From positions 16,590,492 through 16,654,491 of the forward strand of contig CAMGYJ010000002.1 of the NCBI GenBank assembly GCA_946122785.1: a DNA stretch of 64,000 nt, written 5' to 3'. The position numbers and the translations under genes are program-made. Source of the stretch: Linum tenue (lineage: Eukaryota > Streptophyta > Magnoliopsida > Malpighiales > Linaceae). Of this stretch, positions 12,375-23,128 are shown piece after piece. The notes beneath the pieces are model-generated. The model did no database searches. It had not been told where the DNA came from and saw only the letters and a list, made by a program, of their open reading frames with translations. Position 1 is the stretch's first letter; every line of letters starts with the position of its first letter.

Positions 12375-12855
12375 AAGGAGGTCACACGCTATGTGACTTG
12401 GAGAATACGTTTCAAAGAGAGCGCCGTCAAAACGCTTAGGGTTTGGGCGGAAATATGTTGCTGAGGCCTTCGCTATGCAATACTTTGAAAGGACTTTGTT
12501 TAGCTGCTCTTACAGAAGCTCTTATAGAGTCTTGGATGTAGTATTTCTCTCTGAATCCAGTATCCGTCGCCGAGTTGTAGTGGGAAACCCTAGGTTTTCC
12601 GCCGCCAAGATAAACTCTCGCTAAACGAGAGAAAAAACCCAAGCGCGTCTAAACCATTTGACAAGTTAGATACGATGATTGTCGAGATTTGATATAATTT
12701 ATCAAGATAAGTATAATATAATGACTCTTTCCATATTTTTGGGCTAAAACAGGTGACCCGTTAACCCTTGATCCACTAGCTCGACCGGGTCCGGGCAACC
12801 CGAGGATTGACAACCTTGAGTTTGCTACATATCACCCGCAGAATTATGCTGACCA

Positions 12856-13791
12856 AGATCTCTCTTACTTTATTTCAAATTCTCCTCTCATCCCTCTCTA
12901 ACTTTTTCCTGGGCGGTGTAGATCTCTAAGGGCTGCCACCGGCATCTATTGGTGACCGGCGGTAGCCCACCCCTTTCCCTTCTGCTTGCTTCCATTTTCA
13001 GTTTCCTTGTCTTTGTCTTCATGTTTTTCACTCTCCTGTTCCAGGATTCCAGCTTTTCAGTTTTTCCAGCCATTTTGGCAATTCGCTGCCCTGTTCTTGG
13101 GTTTTTTGCTGGGATTTGCTCTCCTTGGGGGCTGAGTTATGCATCTTGGGTTTTCCCTCTTGATGGTGGATTTATCAGCTTGTGTGGTGAATCGATTCAC
13201 TGGTTTTCCCCTTCGTTTCTTCCCAGGTGGTTTGTTCTGCATCTTGGTGGGCTATGGAGGATGGATTGCGGTGTCTAGCCCTGCTGGTCGTGGTTTCGGA
13301 TCTTTGATCTGGGGGATTTGGGTTCTTCTTCTTCCCTTGACCAAGTCTTGGTGCCTCGTTTCCCCCTGCCTCTTCATCTCGGAGCATTTCGATCCTCAAT
13401 CTTGTTCACCGCCATGTAATCCCTCACTCGAGATTCACTGTGTTGAGCGTCTTCGAGCGACTCCCAGGAGGCGGCATATGACATTGTGTTCAATTGTCAT
13501 GGACTCGGTCGGATCGGAAGAGCTGATTGCGCTTGGTGCTACTTTGTTTGATTTGATTGCAAGAGAGCTTTCGATGTTTACTGCTTTTGGTTCAAGTGTT
13601 TCAGATCCATTGTTGGGATACTCTTTCTGTGTTTTGTGCTCTTTCTTGTTGAATCTCTGAAGCACAGATTGATGATCCATGTGCTTGAGTTTGTCTGTCC
13701 TTTGTTCTGATTTTAGTTTGCTTTGTTGGTTCTCTTGTAATCGATTTTTCAAAGTGCAATGCAAGTAATCCCTTTGTAAAAAAAAAAAAAA
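12856..13791 (+). mobile_element. Short LINE-derived retroposon with A-tail
   Basis: A perfect 14-bp duplication, aattatgctgacca, flanks this insertion (12842-12855 and 13792-13805), and its 3' end is a pure A run just before the right copy. The segment at about 13435-13530 resembles the RNase H region of the LINE tails at 20.67 and 30.54 kb (gcgactcccaggaggcggc and neighbours), but it is out of frame and decayed. The first half (12856-13430) is pyrimidine-rich and not recognisable, so the element is a rearranged or internally deleted LINE, or a non-autonomous partner using a LINE 3' end. Confidence 0.8.
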
Positions 13792-13890
13792 AATTATGCT
13801 GACCATGAAGTTCCATACCAGTCTTTGTGCATCACTTGCATACTTCTAGTTAGGACCTCTACTGTAAACTTAGATTGGAAGTAAAAAAAA

Positions 13891-15285
13891 GGGTAAATAC
13901 AATTTAATAGCCAAACCTTTTCGTTATAAACAAAATAATAACCAAACCTTTTCGAAAACAATTTAATAGCCAAACCGTCATCTTTCCGTCCAGTTGACAG
14001 TTAGTTGACTATGACGTGGCAAAATTTTAAGTGAGCTGGATAATTTTTTGCTGATGTGGCAGAATGTAAATTATTTGACCATGTGACATGGATTACTATT
14101 CTTTTTACAATTTAATTTTTTATTTTTAAAATTAGAAAAACAAAATAAAAAATAAAGATGAAGCTTATACATTCAACTCTCTCTCTCTATTCTAATCCAT
14201 CCATTCAACTTCCTCTTTCTATATACAAATCCCTCTCCGGCGGTAAGGGGACTCTTCATCGTTCGTTAGCCAAGCAAGACACTCCGGCGAACTGAACGCG
14301 GCCACCACCAAGCAAGCACAGCATCGCCAACAATTGGAATCAAAATGAACCTCTATGATTTTGCCCATAACTTCACAAAAACCTTGTGACCGCCGCCGCC
14401 GTGTCATTACCCTTGTGACCCTCCTGTATCGTATTCCTCCTCTTTTCCTAGCAGGTGTCGAGACCAGAAGCCAGGAGAAGGGAAAGCGCCGTCCAGACAT
14501 TATTTTCTTTACAGGTTCGGCGGCGGCGGGATTATGAACGAGAGAGTAGAGGGCGACACCAGCAAGTGTAGATCCGCTGAGCTCCCACCCACTCATTGCT
14601 TGTTACTTTACAGATCTGAACCTGGCCTGACAAAAACGCTCGTTTCTTTCCAAATTCGTCAACGACGGAAGTTGAATTTGGTGAGGCCGACTCCCGCGAG
14701 GTCAAGGAGGAGGCCAAAGAGCAGAGGAGAGAAGAGAAATGATTGGACGGGGGAGTGGGGAGAAGAGGAGTCCAATGCAGATCGGGAGTCGACGGAGATT
14801 CTGGTCGGGGAACTGAGGAAGAGAGCTTGAGGATGTTGGAATCGCAGACATGAAGATGGGAGCGGGAGAGAGGGTAGATTTGGTTATAGAGGAGCAGGTG
14901 CCGATGCAGGCAGAATGGAATGTGTGGCAGTAGGAAGGGAGGAGGCGGAGCTAGCTGTTGGCTCGATTTTGGAGAGACGGACCACATCGCCGGAAAAAAT
15001 GGCGGATGAGGCAAAGATGAGTATAAGAGGAGGGAGCCGAAGTGCATAAGCCAATGGCTGAATGAACATTTTTTGTTTTCATTTTTTTTCTACTTTTTTT
15101 AGTTTTAGAATAATAATTTGATAAATCAAAAACAAAAAGTTACCGGCTGACGTGTACAGAAATCCGTCACCTCAGCGTCCACTGACGATGAAAAGTTAAC
15201 GGTTTTGTTATTATATTGTTTTTTAAAAGGTTTGGCTATTATATTGTTTAAAAGGAAAGGTTTGGCTATTAAATTGTATTTACCC
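13891..15285. mobile_element. MULE-type element with long inverted termini and GC-rich core
   Basis: The left end gggtaaatacaatttaatag at 13891 is matched in inverse at 15285, and the similarity extends roughly 200 bases inward with indels. Flanks taaaaaaaa (13882-13890) and taaaaaatg (15286-15294) match at 7 of 9, consistent with an aged 9-bp duplication. The core (about 14220-15050) is GC-rich, unlike the AT-rich ends and flanks, and holds open frames on the minus strand (14596-14219 and 15047-14532) of unknown identity. This is the usual look of a Pack-MULE carrying host DNA, but I could not name the donor. Confidence 0.7.
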
Positions 15286-15294
15286 TAAAAAATG

Positions 15295-16199
15295 GACCTT
15301 TTCTCCCGTGGCAGCACCACACAAAATCCAAAAATGAAACAGAACAACTAAATAAATACACTATTAAAATTCTTAAATATGTTATATATGTGTTATGAAA
15401 GTATAACTCATTGCTATTTGCACCAAATCCCATTTGTTGTACTGTTTTTGTATGTATTTTCTTATATTTTCTTACAAGATGTGCATAAAATATATAGTTT
15501 TCAGTGGGTTAGCACTTCATACTTACTCGTATTTGGAATCTGAAATGTGAAATCAATGAAAGGAAAGTGGAGACACTAATTCTCATTTCGAGACTTAATA
15601 GCAATGCAACCATGCATACTTGCCGATAAGAAAACTAGGGAAGGTTTTAATTTCTTTCCACCCAAACTACTAAAAAGAACTTGGAATTCCAATGAAAACC
15701 GATAGATCAAATTAGTTTTTTTATATTATTATACACAGGCCTTTGTATATCTGCAATGAAGCCAACAGTCGGTGATTGATTTACAAATACCAAGTTACGT
15801 CACAATACAACTATTCCTTATTGACCATTTAGTTTAGAATAAAATTTGGATGTTATTTAATGTTTAAGATTTCTCCATTAATAAGGGCGGAGATCAGCGA
15901 GGATGAAAAATCGAATATTGATAATGAAAACCAAATTGCCATTAAAACTTACGAGAAAACTTTAGGAGTCGAACCTTGAAAAATATTGTCTCATTCAAGC
16001 AATTTATGAAATTTGTATATCTCGTGTGTAAAGAGAAAACTTTATGGAATTTTTTAGATTTTTTAAAGAAAGGTACAAACTCTCTTTGGACTTTCATTTC
16101 ATTATTAATAATGATCCAATTGAAGTACAAAATTGCTCGATAAACTATGATAGTGTTATGATCCTTGAATTCCATTTGATTAAAAATATAGCGTGATTG
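15295..16199. other. Intergenic AT-rich DNA, nothing recognised
   Basis: Low-GC sequence between the MULE and the PIF-like element. Short frames on the minus strand (for example 16268-15942) lack any recognisable motif. Confidence 0.6.
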
Positions 16200-16202
16200 T
16201 AA

Positions 16203-17364
16203 CGGGTCGTTTGCTTCATGGATTTGAAAAATGAGGGTTTTGGTAAAACTTGGGTTTTGGAAAACCATGGATATATGATGAATTTGGTGGCATTATGGAT
16301 TTGACCAAGGGGTCGTTTGGATGGATCAATTGTAAAACGAGACAATTTGACCAATTGTTTCATTTTACAAAATGAGTCATTTAAAACGAGTCAATTCAGA
16401 TTACCTGCCCCCACCCCAGACAATTGTAATTGGCACAAAATGAGTCAATTCAGAATTCCCCAGCCAAATTGCTTCATCCAAATTTTCTGCTGCCAAACGG
16501 ATCAATCTAGCACAATTGACTCAAAACGAGACAATTGTGTCAGATTGATCCATTAGAATTCCTCATCCAAACGACCCCCAAGTCTATTGTTTGCTTGTGG
16601 ATTTGATTATAGATTTTGTTTGAATAGATTTGTGGATATGAAATTCAAATTACCTTGTTACCCTTATCTTATCTAATTATATTTCTATATTATAATCCAT
16701 AAATTTCATTAAAAAAATCCAACGCATACAATGAAATTTTAAACTCTTTACCACTATGTGGACTAATAATTCAACTACAAATATAGAAATGTATCATAGT
16801 TTGGCACTAATTAACAACTCATCTAATAATGTACGCAATATTATGTATCAATTGCAACCAATTGCTCGCTTTATTGCTACAACTCATCAACTTCTTGCTA
16901 ACTCCCCGATTTTGGAATCCGACAATCAATCAAACAATAATGCACAAGACGAGCATAAGATGTTTATAGTTGAATCTAACAAATCACATATACATTCATA
17001 TTTAAATAAACTATGATATTACAAAACGAAATGAAAAATTCTCATATATATAAAATACGACATTATAAAAGTTTATAATTGCATGACCATTGAATTAAAG
17101 TAGGACAACTTTGTAATTAAAGTAATAAGTAAGGGTAGAAAGGTAATTTACTATCATGAATTTTAATCCATCACCCAAATCCCACCTCAAGAGGTGGAAC
17201 TTCCAAGTCCGTGGGGTCCACGGATTTGGAACCCCAAAAGTGGCGGGACCCTCAAATTCCATCTCCCTAATTCCCTAAGGCAAACGATGGATTTCCGTTA
17301 AAGTCCATGATGGATAGATTTCCATGACCAAATCCATCATCAAAACCCTCAAGCAAACGACCCG
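16203..17364. mobile_element. PIF/Harbinger-like non-autonomous element (copy 1)
   Basis: The ends cgggtcgtttgctt (16203) and its inverse (ending 17364) are flanked by TAA on both sides (16200-16202 and 17365-17367), the 3-bp target-site pattern of PIF/Harbinger elements. There is no transposase. A second, inverted copy lies at 42489-47118. Copy 1 contains its own nested MITE at 16309-16578, which copy 2 lacks. Confidence 0.8.
16309..16578. mobile_element. 270-bp MITE nested in the PIF-like element
   Basis: The termini ggggtcgtttggatg (left) and catccaaacgacccc (right) are inverted repeats, flanked by caa on each side (16306-16308 and 16579-16581). The paralogous element at 42.5-47.1 kb has an uninterrupted site here (reading aacaagtctattg), which confirms both the boundaries and the 3-bp duplication. 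Confidence 0.85.
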
Positions 17365-17704
17365 TAAATGGTTCCATTTATACAAAATAAAACTTGAACA
17401 TCAACTTCAAGACACACATAAATTTGTGCGGAAAAGCCACTGAAACTTCTTCTTCTCCTTCAACTACACATTCAAAAATTTCATGTTATGGATGTTAAAA
17501 CGGAAAATCTAATGATCCTCCCCAGATTTCTGGATCTTCTTCAACTTTCTAAATTTGTTTGTTAGAGAATAGAGATAAATAAATTTACAACTGAAAAAAA
17601 ATGTAAATAACATAAAAAGTTAAAAACTCAGAAAGCCCAGACCTAATTCTTCTCACTTCTCAGACCCCACACCACACATCCTCCCACACGACCATCAATC
17701 AGAC

Positions 17705-17714
17705 GACACGTGTC
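17705..17714. promoter_or_regulatory. Palindromic G-box upstream of SAHH
   Basis: The sequence gacacgtgtc is a perfect 10-base palindrome with a CACGTG core, about 320 bases upstream of the SAHH start codon. CACGTG is the plant G-box bound by bZIP and bHLH factors. Function here is inferred from position only. Confidence 0.5.
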
Positions 17715-17927
17715 GACCCGAACGAATACCCCACCGGATCACCGTCCATTTCAGTCACCACAAGTGGGAGTCCAGCACGGCGTTCTCGCCGCATCCGTAT
17801 ACTTTTTCCACCCCAACCTAGATCCACCAACCCCCACCAGATCCCAGCTCCTTTTCATACGACACCGTTTCAATCCACCCTCACCCAGATCCAATCTCAG
17901 CCGTCCATCTCTCCTCACCCTTCCTCT

Positions 17928-17936
17928 TTATAAACC
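17928..17936 (+). promoter_or_regulatory. TATA box of SAHH
   Basis: tttataaac lies about 90 bases before the SAHH ATG at 18027 in a C-rich context, leaving room for a transcription start near 17960 and a leader of about 65 bases. No other TATA-like site fits as well. Confidence 0.65.
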
Positions 17937-18026
17937 CCATCCACTCCCTTCACTCAACCCTGTCTCTCGCCTCACTTCTCATCCCTCTCCTAAATTTCTC
18001 AGATCCCCAATTCCCTCCCCGTCGCA

Positions 18027-19834
<1,808 letters not shown>

Positions 19835-20650
19835 GCAATACCACCAAAAGGAGAGGGTTTGGAGAAGACCAGTGCGGTTTGTTTGGTTTGTTTTGCATTC
19901 AGGAAAAGAACTCGGATGAATGGTTGTGTTTAGGTTTTTCTCTTTTAGAGTTGTGTTTTGTGGCTGGAAAGGGTAATGGATTGTTGGAGGAGGAGAGGAA
20001 TGGGTTGGGTCTTTTTGACCACAACGAGTTGGAAGAATAATGGTCGGATATCGGGAATGGGGCTGTGTGAGATAGATTTTGGGTTTTTGATTCTGCAAAT
20101 TCGGATTTTGTGCCGCTGCTGCGTGCTGCGCCGGCTTATCATCATTTTTTACCAGAAAAAGATAGACAAAATGAAGATTTGTTGAGCTTCACTATCATGT
20201 CATTGGATGGTTGTTGCTGTCGTTTCATGTGTGGCGATACTGTCGTATTCTTGGTTCCCAAGTCCCAACACAGCTGGTGCAAAGATATACCGGTAGGACA
20301 AGTACTAATCTGCTTAGAAAATCATTATCAGATGGAACTGTTAAAAGAACTAGCCCTGGAGGTTTAAGTAACTCAGTAGTGAGTTAGAACTCATCTTGAT
20401 AGGGTCCATAAATGGGATGATGATTGGTTTATTAGAGACATTTAGAACCTAAGCATGAAGAAATTGACGTCTAGGTCAGTTTGAGTAATCATCAATTCAT
20501 CACATATATCATAGATTGTTGTGATTCAAGTGTATCTAAGGGTATAATACGGTCGTTCTGTGAGGTCTATTTAAAATGGTTGCATTGCAAAAGAAAAAGT
20601 CATACCATTTCAATCACTTATTCGAGAAGGGAAGCAAAATTCAACTAGTG
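19835..20650. other. SAHH 3' region and intergenic DNA
   Basis: The first 300 bases after the stop are G/T-rich and probably the SAHH 3' untranslated region. I see no canonical AATAAA; gaagaataatgg near 20032 is a possible weak polyadenylation element. Nothing coding is recognised up to the LINE tail at 20660. Confidence 0.5.
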
Positions 20651-20659
20651 AAGTTGAAG

Positions 20660-21182
20660 TAATCATCCTGTGATGATACACTGTGATGGGTCGTTCATTA
20701 GCGACTCCCAGCAGGCAGCATATGGTGTTGTGGTTGTTAACCACCATGGACAAGTGTGTGATGGGAGAGCGGAGAATCTTCTTTGTTCCACACCGATTGA
20801 AGCAGAAACGAAGGCACTTCTGGAAGGAGTGAAATTAGCTCAAGAATATGGGACCGAATGTACGGTACAGTCCAACTGTCAGGTTCTAGTGAAAGCCCTG
20901 AAGCTCAATCAATCAAGATGGCCATGGAGATGTACATCATGGATAGGATCGATTGTTTCAATCTTGAGGACAAACCCTCTTATTCATGTCAAGGATGTTC
21001 CTAGGGCACTCAATGTCAGAGCCGATTGGGTGGCAAGATCAAAAGCACGAGCTTCGCTCCCTGATGATTGGATTAATATTCTTGATCTCATTTCTGATCT
21101 TCTCTAAGAATGTAACCGAGTTTGCGCTTCCTTCGTTTGTTGGAATAAAATTTGTTAATCATTGTCAAAAAAAAAAAAAAAA
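20660..21182 (+). mobile_element. 5'-truncated LINE tail (RNase H only) with A-tail
   Basis: About 0.5 kb matching the end of the LINE at 25.8-31.0 kb, ending in a run of 16 or more A. The flanks aagttgaag (20651-20659) and aagttgtag (from about 21181) may be a worn duplication, though part of the right copy merges with the A run. The LINE machinery often aborts early and leaves such stubs. Confidence 0.75.
20670..21107 (+). CDS. LINE RNase H domain, open reading frame in a truncated copy
   Basis: The frame gives 145 residues covering almost a whole RNase H fold: IHCDGSFISDSQQAAYGV at the start, EAETKALLEG in the middle and RADWVARSKA near the end. The third acidic position reads QSNCQ, where the related copy at 30.7 kb has FSDC, so a likely catalytic Asp is Asn. 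It has its own ATG only by chance of truncation. The frame is intact, which may mean a recent insertion; a domesticated role is possible but nothing in the sequence supports it. Confidence 0.7.
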   Translation: MMIHCDGSFISDSQQAAYGVVVVNHHGQVCDGRAENLLCSTPIEAETKALLEGVKLAQEYGTECTVQSNCQVLVKALKLNQSRWPWRCTSWIGSIVSILRTNPLIHVKDVPRALNVRADWVARSKARASLPDDWINILDLISDLL

Positions 21183-21189
21183 GTTGTAG

Positions 21190-22318
21190 GAGAGAAATCA
21201 AGTCAGTAAAGTCAGAAGTTTACAGGATTAACAGGTAGACGGTGAGGAAATCGTGATGAAAATCATATCGACGCAATCTATCATAGACGACAGTTCAAGA
21301 TCGTGTAATGTGTATTGCAGACACTTCAAACAGAAGAACCAACTGGCCTTCCGTCTATGTTCGATGGTGAAAAAGATGCACAGAACGGCATGGTTCACTT
21401 TTTCATCTCTGCAGATTTGATTAGGCAGAGGAGGAAATCAAAGCAACCCACCCTTCAACGGAGGGACTCCAATCCGCTCCACAGCCCATCCATTTTGTGG
21501 CCAAACTCAGCAGTAGACGTCGAGGAAGAATTTTCCAACCCAACCACCTCTGAAATTGCCTGATGCTACCCTTTAAAGACAAGGCAATACAGACTCCATT
21601 TCCTAGCATGCCCCAACTGGAAGTAGCAAAACAGCACTTTGTGTCCAGAATCCAGACTAGAGATTGATGAAAGGGGAAATTTCTTTTTAAAGAAAACACA
21701 GTTCCACTTTGGGTAACACCCATACCTTAGATCATAGATTTCAATCGTAGCAGGGGCTTCATAAAAGAAAAGGAGGAATCTTTTCAGAGTCGCACTTCCA
21801 GATTAGTGAAACTACACCAAGGCCCTTTAGTTTCATCCCAAAAAGTCATGCCGTGTTGACCGTCAGCCGATGATTGAATTGATACACAAGAATGCAGAAT
21901 CACAGGCCTGCTGACGGGAACACGAAACCAGGAAATTGCAGACCATATTCCGCAAAACCATCCCAGAATCCTTCAAAACCCACAGAAATTGCATTGTTGT
22001 GATTTGGCATTGCAAAGCAAGGGGACTTGTCGAAAAGGAAATGACACCCCATAAACAAATCAAACTTCATCCACTGAGAAATGGAGGCACACCAACCCCA
22101 GATCTGTTGCCAATCAAAACTTGGATCTAAACAACTTCTTACAGCTAGCAGCAGAGCACAGAACAAAAAGAAGGGTCCTCCAAATATACAGAAACACCCA
22201 AAAAAGAGAAGAAACCCCAAAATTGCATCGAATCTGGGGTTGGGAGGAAAAAGTAGACTCAATTTCCCCAACCCACTGACTTCATTTCATCTCCTTTTAA
22301 TAGAAATCGATCTATCAA
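21190..22318. other. Unassigned region downstream of RALF
   Basis: This 1.1 kb lies just past the RALF stop on the minus strand and may in part be its 3' untranslated region. Minus-strand frames of about 100 and 123 codons (21723-21421 and 22271-21900) have no recognisable motif, and no transposon ends are evident. Confidence 0.4.
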
Positions 22319-22678
22319 TCAATCAGAGACGTCTTTGATACCTCTACACCTGGCAATGACTTCACAACCCCGGTTGTATGTGTTGGCGGCACGAGGGTGA
22401 CAATCGTAGTAGGAAGCACCTGGGTTGTCGCAAGGGACCATGTCCCTCTTCAGCGTCGCGTAGCTTATGTACTTCCTCTGCATTAGCATCAGCCTCCTGC
22501 TGATCTCCGACTCCATCTCCGCCTCTTCTTCATATAAGCCACCGCCAACAACGCCGCCGCCGTGGAGCTCACCGCTTTCAACTACCGAATCTGGGAACCC
22601 ATTGCAGAATGGGGAACTGGGTTGGAGGAGAAAGAGGGAGAGGGACAGGATATGGAGGAAAGTTAGGAGCTTTAGCAT
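22319..22678 (-). CDS. RALF: Rapid alkalinization factor (RALF) peptide precursor
   Basis: RALFs are secreted cysteine-rich peptides that bind CrRLK1L receptor kinases such as FERONIA (with LLG co-receptors) and control growth, apoplastic pH and immunity. The intronless 119-residue precursor has a hydrophobic signal peptide (about 1-26), an acidic, glycine-containing propeptide, the RRLM site at 61-64 typical for subtilase (S1P) cleavage, the receptor-contact YISY at 70-73, and four cysteines at 83, 93, 105 and 111 spaced as in the family. The SYYDC and RGC segments resemble the Arabidopsis RALF24/31 group as I recall it. All hallmarks are present, so the gene is probably functional. It is transcribed towards SAHH and lies downstream of the PPR gene on the same strand. 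Confidence 0.95.
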   Translation of the reverse strand: MLKLLTFLHILSLSLFLLQPSSPFCNGFPDSVVESGELHGGGVVGGGLYEEEAEMESEISRRLMLMQRKYISYATLKRDMVPCDNPGASYYDCHPRAANTYNRGCEVIARCRGIKDVSD

Positions 22679-23128
22679 TTTGTGCTCGGAGCTCTCTGGC
22701 GACTGTAACTGGCTATGGATGTCTCCCTGAAATGGTTTCTTCTTTGGGTTGGCTGATTTACTGCTTGTGTGTGCTTATTGCTGGGACATAAGTGAAACTT
22801 TCTTTAAAGGGAAGAAATGAAAGATGAGCGGAATTTCAATGGTGGGTAGTTGGGACTTGGGAGAGGTCATTAGATTATGCAATTTTGTGGCCAATTTTGG
22901 TTTTGGAGGAAGTGTTATGATTGTTTTGTTTTCTTTTTCGCCCTTTATGCTTTTCCTTTTGAACGCACTTTGTCTTATCTTTCTCAGTAGGCAGAGTAGG
23001 CACTAAGACTAAGAATTGATGATTGTAGAGTGGTACTGTGGTAGTGGATGGCCTGTGGAGAAAGAGCTGTAGTGAATGTGACCGAAACGGTCTTTTGAAA
23101 CAAGTGATTAATTGCTCAACAAACTGCA
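22679..23128. promoter_or_regulatory. RALF upstream / PPR downstream interval
   Basis: This 450-base gap must hold the RALF promoter and leader and the PPR 3' region. I see no clear TATA box. The T-rich block on the plus strand near 22920-22960 gives A-rich sequence on the minus strand. Confidence 0.35.

Larger units (their letters stand above)
5265..12683 (-). mobile_element. Full-length L1-type LINE, decayed, interrupted by a solo LTR
   Basis: On the minus strand this element reads ORF1 (12374 to 10962), then ORF2 with endonuclease, reverse transcriptase, zinc-binding and RNase H regions (10965 to 5347), then a 3' tail ending in a T run on the plus strand. A 17-bp duplication, gagatttgatataattt, flanks it at 5248-5264 and 12684-12700, so both ends are fixed and the 5' end appears complete. 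Excluding the solo LTR at 5756-7298, the LINE is about 5.9 kb. Stops and frameshifts are spread through both ORFs, so it is inactive. It is inserted in the hAT element 4925-12818. Confidence 0.9.
4925..12818. mobile_element. hAT-type non-autonomous element, split by a nested LINE
   Basis: The left terminus caaggttgtcga begins at 4925 and the inverted right terminus ttgacaaccttg ends at 12818. An identical 8-bp duplication, agtttgct, lies outside both ends (4917-4924 and 12819-12826). Eight-base duplications with short inverted termini beginning with C are characteristic of the hAT superfamily. Without the LINE inserted in it (5265-12683) the element is only about 0.46 kb and has no coding capacity. 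It is the oldest layer of a three-level nest. Confidence 0.85.
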
